Assembly: GCA_010672185.1 (NCBI GenBank)
Contig: JAAHHL010000001.1
Span: forward strand, 1 to 35,753
Source: Caldora sp. SIO3E6
Lineage (GTDB): Bacteria > Cyanobacteriota > Cyanobacteriia > Cyanobacteriales > Coleofasciculaceae
Length of the DNA stretch: 35,753 nt
Reading direction: 5' to 3'
The position numbers and the translations under genes were made by a program. The notes under the pieces were generated by a model, which had not been told where the DNA came from, searched no databases, and saw only the letters and a list, made by a program, of their open reading frames with translations. Shown one piece after another: positions 16,349 through 24,411 of the stretch. The stretch's first letter is position 1, and every line of letters begins with the position of its first letter.

Positions 16349-16885
16349 ATGCCAGGAACCCAAACTTTAGTACAGCCCTTCGGTCAAATCGCGGATAATC
16401 CCATATTGCTAGAGCGCTCAACTACTGAGCCCATTTGTGAGGGATTGAATTTAGCTCTAGCTAGCTTCCAAGCGCTGTATTTGCAGTACCAGAAGCATCA
16501 TTTTGTAGTTGAAGGGGCTGAATTTTATTCCCTCCATCAGTTCTTCCAAGACAGCTACACAGCAGTTCAAGGACATGTTCATGATCTTGGTGAGCGCTTG
16601 AATGGACTAGGTGGTGTACCTGCGGCTAGCTTCACCAAATTAGCCGAATTATGCTGTTTTACTCCCGAATCAGATGGCTCTTATTCTTGTCGCCAGATGG
16701 TAGAACATGACTTAGAGGCTGAGCAAGGACTCATTTCCCTATTGCGTCGCCAAGCTGCTCAAGCAGAAAGTTTAGGCGATCGCGCTACCAGATACTTGTA
16801 CGAACAAATTTTGTTGCAGACGGAAGAACGAGCCTATCATTTGGCACATTTCCTGGCTCCTGATACTTTGGTGGTAAATCGATAA
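16349..16885 (+). CDS. dpsA: Dps family ferritin-like DNA-protection protein
   Basis: This 178-residue four-helix protein has the Dps ferroxidase ligands: H51 in [13 protein letters not shown]63 in [11 protein letters not shown], and D79/E82 in HVHDLGERL. Dps dodecamers oxidise Fe(II) with hydrogen peroxide, store the iron and often coat DNA in starvation or oxidative stress. An intact ribosome site (AGAGGAG) lies about 6 bases before the ATG, and the 200-base AT-rich leader points to its own promoter. The N-terminal 25 residues are family-variable. A kinase gene lies upstream on the same strand but 485 bases and a repeat array apart, so they are not an operon. The symbol follows cyanobacterial usage. 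Confidence 0.88.
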   Translation: MPGTQTLVQPFGQIADNPILLERSTTEPICEGLNLALASFQALYLQYQKHHFVVEGAEFYSLHQFFQDSYTAVQGHVHDLGERLNGLGGVPAASFTKLAELCCFTPESDGSYSCRQMVEHDLEAEQGLISLLRRQAAQAESLGDRATRYLYEQILLQTEERAYHLAHFLAPDTLVVNR

Positions 16886-16896
16886 GCTGAACGCTG

Positions 16897-17079
16897 ATAG
16901 CCATTGGTGACAAGTTAAGGTAAAGATGTCGTTGTCAAGGGAGCGGAGGAGCGGAGGAAGAAGAATACAATTTTCCTTAACCCTTGGAGTATTTCCATAT
17001 ATAGGTTTTTTTAAGAATCACTACGCTATATATGGGAGTTGACAAAATGCACGACCTTTTAACTTGTCACCATTGGCTG
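16897..17079. repeat. Inverted-repeat element, about 182 bases (MITE-like)
   Basis: The ends are AGCCATTGGTGACAAGTTAA and, reading inward from the other side, AGCCAATGGTGACAAGTTAA: 20-base arms with one mismatch. A further inverted pair (ccatatata...tatatatgg) lies inside, and there is no coding capacity. It fills the convergent gap between dps and the ATPase gene and looks like a small non-autonomous element. Confidence 0.65.
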
Positions 17080-17105
17080 ATAGCTAATAGCTATTAGCTA
17101 TCAGC
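17076..17105. repeat. 30-base perfect palindrome covering the ATPase stop codon
   Basis: The arm GCTGATAGCTAATAG is followed directly by its exact reverse complement. It overlaps the end of the inverted-repeat element and the last four codons of the ATPase gene (stop at 17096-17094). It could act as a two-way transcription stop, but no T-run follows. Confidence 0.75.
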
Positions 17106-18395
17106 TAAATCCGCCTTTAAAAAGTCAATAAACTGCCTTGCAGTACGTCCAGAACGTCCATTGTGACGGGTTGCCCATTGCAAAGCTTGATATTCTAATT
17201 CTTCGGGGTTGATGGCAATTTCCTGTAGTTCTGCTAAATGGCGAATCATCTTTAAATAAGTATCTTGGTTAGCTGGCTCGAAGGTGAGGGTTAAGCCAAA
17301 GCGATCGCTAAATGAGAGTTTTTCTTGCATTGTATCCCAGGCATTAACTTCATCCTGATCACTAGGACGGGGACGATCTGCGAAAAATTCTCGAATTAAG
17401 TGCCGTCGGTTAGAAGTGGCATAAACTACTACATTAGAAGGACGAGCAGTGACATTGCCTTCCAACACTACTTTCAAGGCTTTGAAGACATCATCATCTT
17501 CCTCAAAGGAAAGGTCATCCACAAAAATGATAAACTTTTGTGGTACATCTCGCAGTTGTTCTACAATGGTAGGTAGAACTTTCAAATCAGATTTAGCAAC
17601 TTCCACTATCCTGAGACCGCGATCGCAATATTTTGCTAGTAAACCCTTGACTAAAGAAGACTTCCCAGAACCACGACTACCGTAGAGAAGAACGTGTAGA
17701 GCAGGGTAACCAGCCAGTAAAAACTCGGTATTTTTGATTAAAGTCGCTTTTTGGGACTCATAACCTACTAGTTCCTTCAACTGTATAGAGTCAGGATGAG
17801 TAATTCCCATTAGTTGAGTTGACTGCCAGCGTAAAGCCTGATACTGAGCAAACAAGCCTGTGCCATATTTGCGGTAGTAAGCCGCTAAATCTTCTACTGC
17901 CTCTCCCCAGTTATCCAGCTGTTGCAGTTTGCTGCGCACAGAAGCCAAGGCTGGTTTCTCCTGTTGCTGCTCTTGATGCCAAGGAATTGGGCAAGTAGAG
18001 CATTCAGATGCGACTTGCACCCAATAGTACAGTTGTTCGCTGCTGCATTGGTAAAGACTTTGCAAAGCTTGCAAATCATGTTGTGCGGCGGCAATCAATG
18101 TAGGAGACAAGTTCTCTAATGATGTCAGTTGAGCTTGTTTGGTAAAAGGATTATCATCCAGGAGAATTTGCCTGAGCAAGTAATTTTGCCAAGTTTGACC
18201 CTCTGCCGCCAAAGCTTTAAACCAGCTACCGTAAGCTTGGAGGCAATTGAGTCCATCAGGATCACTATGACGAATTGTTTGCAGCAAGTTAACAAAGGCA
18301 GTACCAACAGAGTCACCGATAACATTTTGATAGAGTAACAGGGATACTGCTTGGCGTTGGAGTAGTTGAATTGAATCAGTAGTTGGGGTAGTCAT
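17094..18395 (-). CDS. AAA ATPase of the DUF815 type
   Basis: The protein has 433 residues from ATG 18395, which has AGGA five bases upstream; the frame extends 93 codons further, but those codons lie in hairpin repeats. Helical N-terminal half, then a P-loop in LLYGSRGSGKSSLVKGLL (K245), Walker B in FIIFVDDLSFE (D293, D294), a sensor stretch (VVVYATSNRRHLI) and a C-terminal ADKFSDRFGLTLTF-like region (here KLSFSDRFGLTLTFEP). This arrangement is that of DUF815 ATPases, widespread in bacteria and conserved in cyanobacteria, with no established substrate. No operon partner is visible. Confidence 0.85.
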   Translation of the reverse strand: MTTPTTDSIQLLQRQAVSLLLYQNVIGDSVGTAFVNLLQTIRHSDPDGLNCLQAYGSWFKALAAEGQTWQNYLLRQILLDDNPFTKQAQLTSLENLSPTLIAAAQHDLQALQSLYQCSSEQLYYWVQVASECSTCPIPWHQEQQQEKPALASVRSKLQQLDNWGEAVEDLAAYYRKYGTGLFAQYQALRWQSTQLMGITHPDSIQLKELVGYESQKATLIKNTEFLLAGYPALHVLLYGSRGSGKSSLVKGLLAKYCDRGLRIVEVAKSDLKVLPTIVEQLRDVPQKFIIFVDDLSFEEDDDVFKALKVVLEGNVTARPSNVVVYATSNRRHLIREFFADRPRPSDQDEVNAWDTMQEKLSFSDRFGLTLTFEPANQDTYLKMIRHLAELQEIAINPEELEYQALQWATRHNGRSGRTARQFIDFLKADLADS

Positions 18396-18455
18396 TAGAT
18401 CCTGACGGGATGACAACAAGGCTAAAAGGGAAATTGGGTGTTGGGTGTGGAGTAT

Positions 18456-18487
18456 GGGGAAGAAGAAACCAGTGTTTCTTCTTCCCC
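18456..18487. repeat. Hairpin repeat, 14-base stem
   Basis: GGGGAAGAAGAAAC, a 4-base loop (CAGT), then the exact complement GTTTCTTCTTCCCC. It lies in the leader of the ATPase gene on its own strand. It could form a strong RNA hairpin 60-90 bases before that start, or belong to an intergenic repeat family. Confidence 0.8.
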
Positions 18488-18528
18488 GACAGTAGGGGCG
18501 CAATGCTTGGGCCCTCAATGCTTGGGGG

Positions 18529-18561
18529 AGATGTCCGACTTCTTCAAGAAGTCGGACATCT
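18529..18561. repeat. Near-perfect palindrome AGATGTCCGACTTCTT, one-base centre
   Basis: Two 16-base arms (AGATGTCCGACTTCTT and its complement AAGAAGTCGGACATCT) flank a single C. Sequences of this kind recur as intergenic palindromes in cyanobacterial genomes. It is next to the RTX relic and a HIP1 site at 18574. Confidence 0.8.
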
Positions 18562-18614
18562 AGAGTGTTTGCGATCGCGCTTCCAGGTTGTTGTTGAGAT
18601 ATATTAAGAAATTT

Positions 18615-18800
18615 ACCCGATTTTCTTCCCCTAACCAAGGAATTGATACTATTACTGACTTTAACTCCACCCAAGGAGACCTAATTCAAATATCTACCAG
18701 TGACTTTGGTGGTGGACTCACTCTCGGTACATTGGATATCGACCAGTTTCCCATCGGTTCAGCGGCTACTCAGGTAAGCGATCAGCTACGCTGGTGCTGA
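18615..18800 (+). pseudogene. Fragment of an RTX/serralysin-type calcium-binding protein
   Basis: A short plus-strand stretch translates as NQGIDTITDFNSTQGDLIQI followed by STSDFGGGLTLGTLDIDQF. This is the typical sequence just after glycine-rich RTX repeats in large secreted cyanobacterial proteins (peptidase M10 serralysin C-terminal type). Neither the nonapeptide repeats upstream nor the rest downstream are present, and the frame stops at 18798. It is a relic, not a gene. The remaining bases up to 18912 hold only a weak inverted repeat (ggagttt...aaactcc). Confidence 0.65.
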
Positions 18801-18912
18801 AAGCAATCGCACGCACTCTTGGGACACCATCGACCGAATTGATTGATTTTTTATCTTGCGGACTGTCAGACTTTGGAGTTTCGCACCGGGAACTAGTCTA
18901 AACTCCAGTCCC

Positions 18913-20466
18913 TTAAGAGAACTTAGAAATGAATCCCAAAAATCGTTTACTAGTTGGAGTTAACAGTGTCCGACGATAAGCATCTGCCGCCTTTTTAATT
19001 CCTTCAGCCTGAGTTGGATAAGGATGAATCACACTAGAGAGACCACTTAATCCTACTTTGTTGACAATTGCCGTAGTTATCTCACTAATCATGTCACCAG
19101 CATGACTAGCCACAATTGTCGCTCCTAAAATCTTATCTTTACCCTTCTGATGGTGAATTTTGACAAAGCCTTCCTCTTCCCCATCCGCGATCGCTCGGTC
19201 TACAGTACTAAAAGGTATCTTAATCGTACTAACATCATATCCCTGCTTCTGAGCTTGCTCTTCAGACATCCCCACATGGGCAATTTCTGGGTCAGTATAG
19301 GTAGCCCAAGGCATGACCAAATTACTAAGCTTATAACGTCCTAAGCCAAAAGGAGAAAAGAGAGTATTCTTAATCACAATCCTCGCGGCGGCATCAGCTG
19401 CATGGGTAAACTTCCAATCCATACAAATATCACCAGCAGCATAAATCTTGGGGTTGGTCGTCTGGAGATGATCATCCACCTTCACCCCCTTACGCTGGTC
19501 GTATTCTACCCCAACTGTTTCTAAATTTAGACCTTCGACATTAGGAGCCCTACCTGCACCGATTAAAATCTCATCTACCGTCACTGACTCTTCCTGTCCA
19601 TTGAAGCTAGTAAAGTAGAGGGTTTTACCTGCTTCAGTCTTCTCTACCCGGTGCATCTTGCAACCTAATACTAGGCGAATACCTTCCTTGATAAAAACAT
19701 TTTGCACAATTTCTGCGGCGTCCGCATCTTCCTTATTTAAAATATGAGAGCCACGATGAAACAGCACAACTTCAGAGCCTAAACGGTGGAAAGACTGAGC
19801 CAATTCGCAACCAATTGGGCCTCCACCAATCACAGCTAGACGCTTAGGACGTTCTGTTAGGGAAAAAACTGTCTCATTGGTAAGAAAACCTGCCTCTCCA
19901 ATACCATCAACGTTCGGTATTACTGCTCTAGCTCCCGTAGCAATCACTGCTTTTTTAAATCGGAGAGTTTGACCTCCTACTTCTACAGTATTATCACTAG
20001 AAAAACTACCATTACCTAAGAAAATATGAATACCATAGGTCTTGTGAAAGCGCTCAGCAGAATCATGATGACTAATACCTGCTCGGAGTCTACGCATCCG
20101 CTGCATCACGGCAGGAAAATCCACTTCAATATTTTCTGGCGGACGAATGCCAAATGCTGCGGCTTCTCTCATTTGGGCAACTACCCGAGAAGACCTAATT
20201 AGACATTTAGAAGGTACACAACCGACATTTAAACAGTCTCCACCCATTAAATGCTTTTCAATCAAAGCCACCTTTAAACCAATATCCATACCCGCTGCTC
20301 CTGCAGCCACCACTAATCCCGCAGTACCAGCACCAATCACTACTAAATCGTAACAATCCACCGGTTTCGGATTGACCCAATCTGGTGGATGAACATAGTT
20401 AACCAAAGTCTGGTTATATTCATCCATTGGTGGAACACTCACTCTCTCGAATCGAGAATTGGACAT
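18913..20466 (-). CDS. MerA/Lpd-like class I pyridine-nucleotide disulfide oxidoreductase
   Basis: The 517-residue flavoprotein has the FAD-binding motif (DLVVIGAGTAGLVVAAGAAG, residues 40-59), the redox pair C78/C83 in GGDCLNVGCVPSK, an NAD(P)H motif (RLAVIGGGPIGCELAQSF), the second FAD motif (KIYAAGDIC) and the His-Glu pair in HPYPTQAEGIK. Often annotated mercuric reductase, but the C-terminal Cys-Cys pair and the N-terminal heavy-metal domain of true MerA are absent, so mercury is an unlikely substrate. The C-terminal LTPTSKRFLGFISKFS is typical of the cyanobacterial subgroup. A TVP38/TMEM64 gene lies just upstream on the same strand, a pairing often seen. The physiological disulfide substrate is unknown. 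Confidence 0.87.
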   Translation of the reverse strand: MSNSRFERVSVPPMDEYNQTLVNYVHPPDWVNPKPVDCYDLVVIGAGTAGLVVAAGAAGMDIGLKVALIEKHLMGGDCLNVGCVPSKCLIRSSRVVAQMREAAAFGIRPPENIEVDFPAVMQRMRRLRAGISHHDSAERFHKTYGIHIFLGNGSFSSDNTVEVGGQTLRFKKAVIATGARAVIPNVDGIGEAGFLTNETVFSLTERPKRLAVIGGGPIGCELAQSFHRLGSEVVLFHRGSHILNKEDADAAEIVQNVFIKEGIRLVLGCKMHRVEKTEAGKTLYFTSFNGQEESVTVDEILIGAGRAPNVEGLNLETVGVEYDQRKGVKVDDHLQTTNPKIYAAGDICMDWKFTHAADAAARIVIKNTLFSPFGLGRYKLSNLVMPWATYTDPEIAHVGMSEEQAQKQGYDVSTIKIPFSTVDRAIADGEEEGFVKIHHQKGKDKILGATIVASHAGDMISEITTAIVNKVGLSGLSSVIHPYPTQAEGIKKAADAYRRTLLTPTSKRFLGFISKFS

Positions 20467-20556
20467 AAATAACTCCTGTGAAATTACAAATTTTTATTTT
20501 TTTTATTAGTTGTTAATAAATAACAAACAACCAAAAAACAATAATTAGCAACAAAC

Positions 20557-20661
20557 TAGTACAGCACGGCGGAAATAACCCGTTAGTTAAAGAAGGTGAA
20601 AAAGCTTTCTTTCCTTAGACCTTCTGCCTCCTGCCTCCTGCCTCCTGCCTTCAAAGCACTA
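20557..20661. mobile_element. MITE-like element (copy B) supplying the stop codon of the TVP38 gene
   Basis: The 105-base element is bounded by TA, with left end TAGTACAGCACGGCGGAAAT and right end (other strand) TAGTGCTTTGAAGGC. The left end matches copy A, and the whole matches copy C (31364-31500) on the opposite strand. The interior carries CTCCTGC heptamers (20624-20650). The TAG of the right end is the stop codon of the neighbouring minus-strand gene. Confidence 0.7.
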
Positions 20662-21426
20662 CGAAACTGCCTCATCTAAAGCCTTCTTAGCAACCTTAGT
20701 TACATAAACTGTCACAGCCACCGTTGCGATAAAACCGATGATTCGGATTGCCCACTGCACAGCAGCATTAGTAGGTTGATCCCCAGCACCAATCGTAGCC
20801 AGATTACCAGCCAGGGAACCAATGTAAACGTACATGATTGTTCCTGGGATCATACCTAGGGAACCAATTACATAGTCTTTTAGGGAAACTCCCGTCAAAC
20901 CATAGGCATAGTTTAAGATGTTGAAAGGAAAAACAGGGGATAGTCTAGTTAGAAGGACGATTTTTAAACCTTCCCTACCAACGGCTTGATCAATTGCGGC
21001 GAATTTTTTGTTGCCTTCAATCTTCTTAGACACCCAACCTCTTGCCAAATAGCGTCCAACTAAGAAAGCGGCAGTAGCTCCTAGGGTGGCACCGATAAAA
21101 ACGTAAAAGGAACCTAAAAATACACCAAAGAGTACGCCAGAACCTAGAGTAAGAATTGAGCCCGGTAAAAAAGCTACAGTGGCAACGAGATAAATAACCA
21201 TAAACATAATTGGTCCAGTAGAGCCAAGATTATCAATCCACTGTAGAGCATCTAGCAGCCTTTGCTGGGGATTAAATCCCTGAGCATTAGCGGATTCTTG
21301 CGCCAAGGCAGGAGAATTGGCCAATACAAGGGTAATACTAACTGCAAGTAGTGCTAATCCAGCTAACTTGGAAAGTTTGAGCAAATTTCTGGTAGGAAAT
21401 TGATGTTTGATCCTTTTTTTCGTCAT
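20659..21426 (-). CDS. TVP38/TMEM64 (SNARE-associated/DedA-like) membrane protein
   Basis: This 255-residue protein has five or six hydrophobic helices. After an N-terminal segment resembling a signal anchor (residues 19-41) come the conserved SNARE-associated motifs: FLPGSILTLGSGVLFG, then FPFNILNYAYGLTGVSLKDY and IGSLGMIPGTIMYVYIGSLA. Members of this family and DedA relatives are linked to membrane lipid and ion homeostasis. The gene is directly upstream of the MerA-like flavoprotein (192 bases between), so the two probably cooperate in the membrane. Its last four residues (EAVS) and TAG stop run straight into a MITE end, so the natural C-terminus may have been longer or shorter. Confidence 0.85.
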   Translation of the reverse strand: MTKKRIKHQFPTRNLLKLSKLAGLALLAVSITLVLANSPALAQESANAQGFNPQQRLLDALQWIDNLGSTGPIMFMVIYLVATVAFLPGSILTLGSGVLFGVFLGSFYVFIGATLGATAAFLVGRYLARGWVSKKIEGNKKFAAIDQAVGREGLKIVLLTRLSPVFPFNILNYAYGLTGVSLKDYVIGSLGMIPGTIMYVYIGSLAGNLATIGAGDQPTNAAVQWAIRIIGFIATVAVTVYVTKVAKKALDEAVS

Positions 21427-21941
21427 CGCTTGACCTCACGCGGTTAAGATTTAGGGATTTGGTGTGGGTGTTTATTTGGTAGTGTTTCAGTTAAAACTAG
21501 GTTAAATTTTTACTTTCTAGTTATCATTAGCTGATTTGATGATGTCTATTGTTCCATGCTATCTGCTCACGGCCTTAGCTGAACCTAGGCAAATTTACAA
21601 TGCGACATAAATGGCCACCCAGTAATTTTTTTGACTAATTTTATTCTTCACCCCAAAGGTGAATTAATCTGGTTATTCCGCTGAAATTTTTTTGAGATAA
21701 TTTTATGATTACCTGATGCTTTTCTCAGGAAAAACTCAGTTTTGTGAATTAATATATTTGTTTAAATATTAGACCTACTGCATAAATCCCGGAAGGGCGT
21801 AGCATTGGCGGAACAAAACTTTGATTTTATGGAGAATCTGCTAGGGCATATTTTCAAACTGCCGGAGGGCGAAGCATTTGGATAGTATAACTTGGGTTTT
21901 ACCGATAAATTGTCGCCCAAATGCTTCGCCCCTACAAACAA
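21427..21941. other. Gene-free spacer with inverted repeat GGGCGAAGCATTTGG
   Basis: No coding frame is supported. It contains a 15-base perfect inverted repeat (21867-21881 and 21917-21931) with a 35-base loop, and a related single copy near 21793 (ggaagggcgtagcattgg). These GGGCGAAGCATT arms are frequent in cyanobacterial spacers. A smaller hairpin (ttcacc-ggtgaa, 21645-21663) is also present. The TVP38 promoter should lie at the left end of this region. Confidence 0.7.
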
Positions 21942-23048
21942 TTACGCCAAAGGTAAGTAAAATCGAAATGTAGAGCCAACACCAACTTGGCTTTCTACCT
22001 CAATCTTACCCCCTTGCAATTCCACCAGCCGTTGGGAAATCGCTAAACCAATCCCAGTGCCACCATTATGTTGATTGCGTGACTTTTCTGCTCGCCAGAA
22101 CCGTTCAAACACATGGGGCAAATCTTGGGGGGCAATTCCTACACCTGTATCAATCACAGCAATCCACAATCTGGGAATAGGGTTACCTGTAGATTCCTTC
22201 CCAACACTGACAGTAATGGAGCCAGTTTTGGTATAAGTCACTGCATTGCCTAAAAGATTAACCAACACCTGTTCTAACCGGTCAATGTCAGCCAGTACAT
22301 TCGGTAGTTGGCTAGGACAATCTAACCGTAATACCGGTCCATCTTCAAGTAACTGGTCAGCAAATTTTTGTACCAAAGACTCTAACAAAGGACGCAAATT
22401 CACTGCCTCAATCTTAATTGGCAAATAACCAGCCTCTGCCTTGGAAAGTTCTTGCAAATCATTAATCAACCTTTCCAAACGCCTAGTTTCCTTTGCTAGC
22501 TGTTGATATACTGCTGGCGTTGCCTCCAGTCGCTCAGTAGCTAATTCTTCCAAGTAACCCCGCAGCACTGTTAGAGGAGTCCGCAGTTCGTGGGTGAGGT
22601 CACTCACCAGCTCTCGCCGTCGATGCTCAACATCTTCCAAGCTAACTGCCATCCGGTTAAAACTGTTAGCTAGTTGGTTGATTTCTGGAATTTCACTGGA
22701 AGGTAAGCGCTCATCAAGCTGTCCTGCTGCAAATTTCTGGGTGACTTTTCTCATTTGAGTTAGAGGTTGCACAATACGCTGGGAGACCCAGTAACTCAAC
22801 CCTCCCGCAGCAGTAGCACCAACAATCACTGACCAGAAAGTACTGCGATTCCAGGCAATTTGAAACCCATCTAATACCTCTGTACGGGTATAGCGTAAAG
22901 TGATACCCTGGCCCTCAAGTTTTTGCAAGTGCAAGACAAACAAGGGACGGGAAGATAGTTTACCAATGATTACCAGAGAACCCACCCCTACAATCATCAC
23001 CAAAAGGTGGGAGAAAAATAGGCGAGAGGCTAAAGGTATTTTGGTCAT
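21942..23048 (-). CDS. Membrane sensor histidine kinase (HAMP-HisKA-HATPase)
   Basis: The 368-residue protein has two membrane helices (about 10-30 and 72-90) enclosing a small periplasmic part, then a HAMP domain (RIVQPLTQMRKVTQKFAAGQ), HisKA with H153 in LVSDLTHELRTPLTVL, and a HATPase with NLLGNAVTYTKTG (N box), DTGVGIAPQDL (G1), FERFWRAEKSRN (F box) and GGTGIGLAISQRLV (G2). It resembles the BaeS/PhoR-type kinases. No response-regulator gene adjoins it. The ATG is part of a heptamer array (CATTGGT units), so its leader is repeat sequence and no ribosome site is visible; a downstream start is possible, but the first helix would then be shortened. Confidence 0.9.
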   Translation of the reverse strand: MTKIPLASRLFFSHLLVMIVGVGSLVIIGKLSSRPLFVLHLQKLEGQGITLRYTRTEVLDGFQIAWNRSTFWSVIVGATAAGGLSYWVSQRIVQPLTQMRKVTQKFAAGQLDERLPSSEIPEINQLANSFNRMAVSLEDVEHRRRELVSDLTHELRTPLTVLRGYLEELATERLEATPAVYQQLAKETRRLERLINDLQELSKAEAGYLPIKIEAVNLRPLLESLVQKFADQLLEDGPVLRLDCPSQLPNVLADIDRLEQVLVNLLGNAVTYTKTGSITVSVGKESTGNPIPRLWIAVIDTGVGIAPQDLPHVFERFWRAEKSRNQHNGGTGIGLAISQRLVELQGGKIEVESQVGVGSTFRFYLPLA

Positions 23049-23120
23049 TGGTTATTGGTTATTTGTTATTTGTCATTTGTCATTGGTTATTTGTTATTTG
23101 TCATTGGTTATTTGTTATTA
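23041..23120. repeat. Degenerate heptamer array (ATTGGTT / ATTTGTT / ATTTGTC)
   Basis: About eleven 7-base units lie directly upstream of, and overlap, the start codon of the sensor kinase. It is the same unit family as 14373-14425. Confidence 0.85.
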
Positions 23121-23258
23121 GACGTCTCCAGAAACTCCGATTTTTGCACGGTAGCATGGGGGTTCTAGCGTAATTATTGGAGATGTCTATTGGTACAAAG
23201 GACAAGTGTAGACTCTTCCGAAGTTGCCTGTTGCCTGGGTTAGACGCTTATTACATTT

Positions 23259-23293
23259 AGCTGAAAGCTGAAAGCTGAAAGCTGACAGCTTAT
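23259..23293. repeat. AGCTGAA heptamers at the 3' end of the thioredoxin gene
   Basis: Three AGCTGAA units and a variant (agctgacagctt) overlap the final codon region; the stop lies at 23290. Confidence 0.75.
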
Positions 23294-23892
23294 TGCTGAA
23301 CTTGAGCACCATGACTACGAGGGTCATCTTGACTAGTCTTGGTTGATGATATGGGTACTTCAAAAGTAGAAATCTGTCCACTATCTTGGGTATAGGGTAG
23401 TGGTAAATTAGCAACCAGAGCCTCTAAATCAGCTTCTAGGACAGGGCGAGGTTGTTCCCCAATTGTCTGGGCGATCGCTTGCCCGTTTGCACCTAAAAAT
23501 ACAAAATGTGGTATACCATCAACCCGATAATTGAGGATTTCTGGCAACCACTTGCTGTTATCTACATTCAGCATGACAAAATTTACTTTTGTGGCATACT
23601 GCTGTTTCAATTCGCTCAAGTCTTTTGACATTGCCTGACAGGCGGTACACCAGTTAGCATAGAACTCCATCAATGTTGGTTTGTCATTGCTCAATGCTAC
23701 TTCTAGGGGAGTGGATTCCACTGCTTGGGTTTCTAAGGAAGCAGAACCAGTTTCCGTTTTTAATCCCAGGAACAGTGCAACACCGAGAGCGATCGCGACT
23801 AGAGCAATTACAAAATTTCTGATGCGGATACCGTTGGTAGTCTCAGGTTTCTTGGAGGATGCCGGTACTGAGTCGGGTAAATTTGGAGTCAT
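23290..23892 (-). CDS. txlA: TxlA/HCF164-like membrane-anchored thioredoxin
   Basis: The 200-residue protein has one N-terminal membrane helix (about 26-45) and a thioredoxin domain with the active site YANWCTACQAM (C82, C85) and the cis-proline GIPHFVFLG. In chloroplasts and cyanobacteria HCF164/TxlA sits in the thylakoid membrane with its domain in the lumen and passes reducing power for cytochrome b6f and plastocyanin-type protein maturation. The C-terminal tail (SGQISTFEVPISSTKTSQDD) is family-typical. The active site is WCTAC rather than the WCEVC often seen, so redox potential may differ. The symbol is by homology. Confidence 0.87.
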   Translation of the reverse strand: MTPNLPDSVPASSKKPETTNGIRIRNFVIALVAIALGVALFLGLKTETGSASLETQAVESTPLEVALSNDKPTLMEFYANWCTACQAMSKDLSELKQQYATKVNFVMLNVDNSKWLPEILNYRVDGIPHFVFLGANGQAIAQTIGEQPRPVLEADLEALVANLPLPYTQDSGQISTFEVPISSTKTSQDDPRSHGAQVQQ

Positions 23893-23987
23893 GCTTCACT
23901 AAATTTAATAAAGAAGAAGGAACTAAGAAAATCTAAAACCTTAACTAATAAATTCGTTAACTTTCATAACAATACTTTAACAAAACC

Positions 23988-24392
23988 ATGAAAAAACGGG
24001 TGACAGTGACCTTTCCTCAACGTGCCGTTCAAATGCCGGTAACTTACCGATTAGCTAAAGATTTCAACGTCGCAGCAAATATCATCCGAGCTCAAGTGAC
24101 TCCCAATCAAATTGGGACGTTGGTGATGGAACTGTTGGGGGAGATTGATGAGTTAGATGCAGCAATTGAGTGGATGCGTTCAGTTGAGATCCATGTCTCA
24201 CTAGTTGGGCGGGAAATTTTGATTGATGAAGACAGTTGTGTAGATTGTGGTTTGTGTACTGGCGTCTGTCCCACCCAAGCCCTAACTCTTGCCCCAGACA
24301 CATTTAAGCTCAATTTCTCGCGATCGCGCTGCATTGTCTGTGAGCAGTGTATTCCGACTTGTCCAGTTCAGGCAATTTCTACCAATCTTTAG
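23988..24392 (+). CDS. NIL-domain protein with two [4Fe-4S] clusters
   Basis: The 134-residue protein combines an N-terminal NIL domain (residues 3-75, a small ligand-binding fold also found in methionine transporters) with a bacterial-type ferredoxin: C84-C87-C90-C94 (CVDCGLCTGVCP) and C115-C118-C121-C125 (CIVCEQCIPTCP). Proteins of this layout occur in many cyanobacteria and archaea; roles in sulfur/homocysteine metabolism have been shown for archaeal relatives. Here it stands alone on the plus strand, divergent from txlA with a 95-base shared promoter region. The two redox-related genes may be co-regulated. Confidence 0.9.
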   Translation: MKKRVTVTFPQRAVQMPVTYRLAKDFNVAANIIRAQVTPNQIGTLVMELLGEIDELDAAIEWMRSVEIHVSLVGREILIDEDSCVDCGLCTGVCPTQALTLAPDTFKLNFSRSRCIVCEQCIPTCPVQAISTNL

Positions 24393-24411
24393 TATGGCAG
24401 GCTTTAACAGC

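Noticed and set aside
18396-18674. N-terminal extension of the DUF815 ATPase
   Set aside because: These codons translate two hairpin repeats; the ATG at 18395 has a ribosome site.
18913-20466. True mercuric reductase (merA)
   Set aside because: No N-terminal heavy-metal domain, no C-terminal Cys-Cys pair, no merR or other mer genes nearby.
21867-21931. Riboswitch or small structured RNA
   Set aside because: Only a simple inverted repeat common in cyanobacterial spacers; no conserved riboswitch core recognised.
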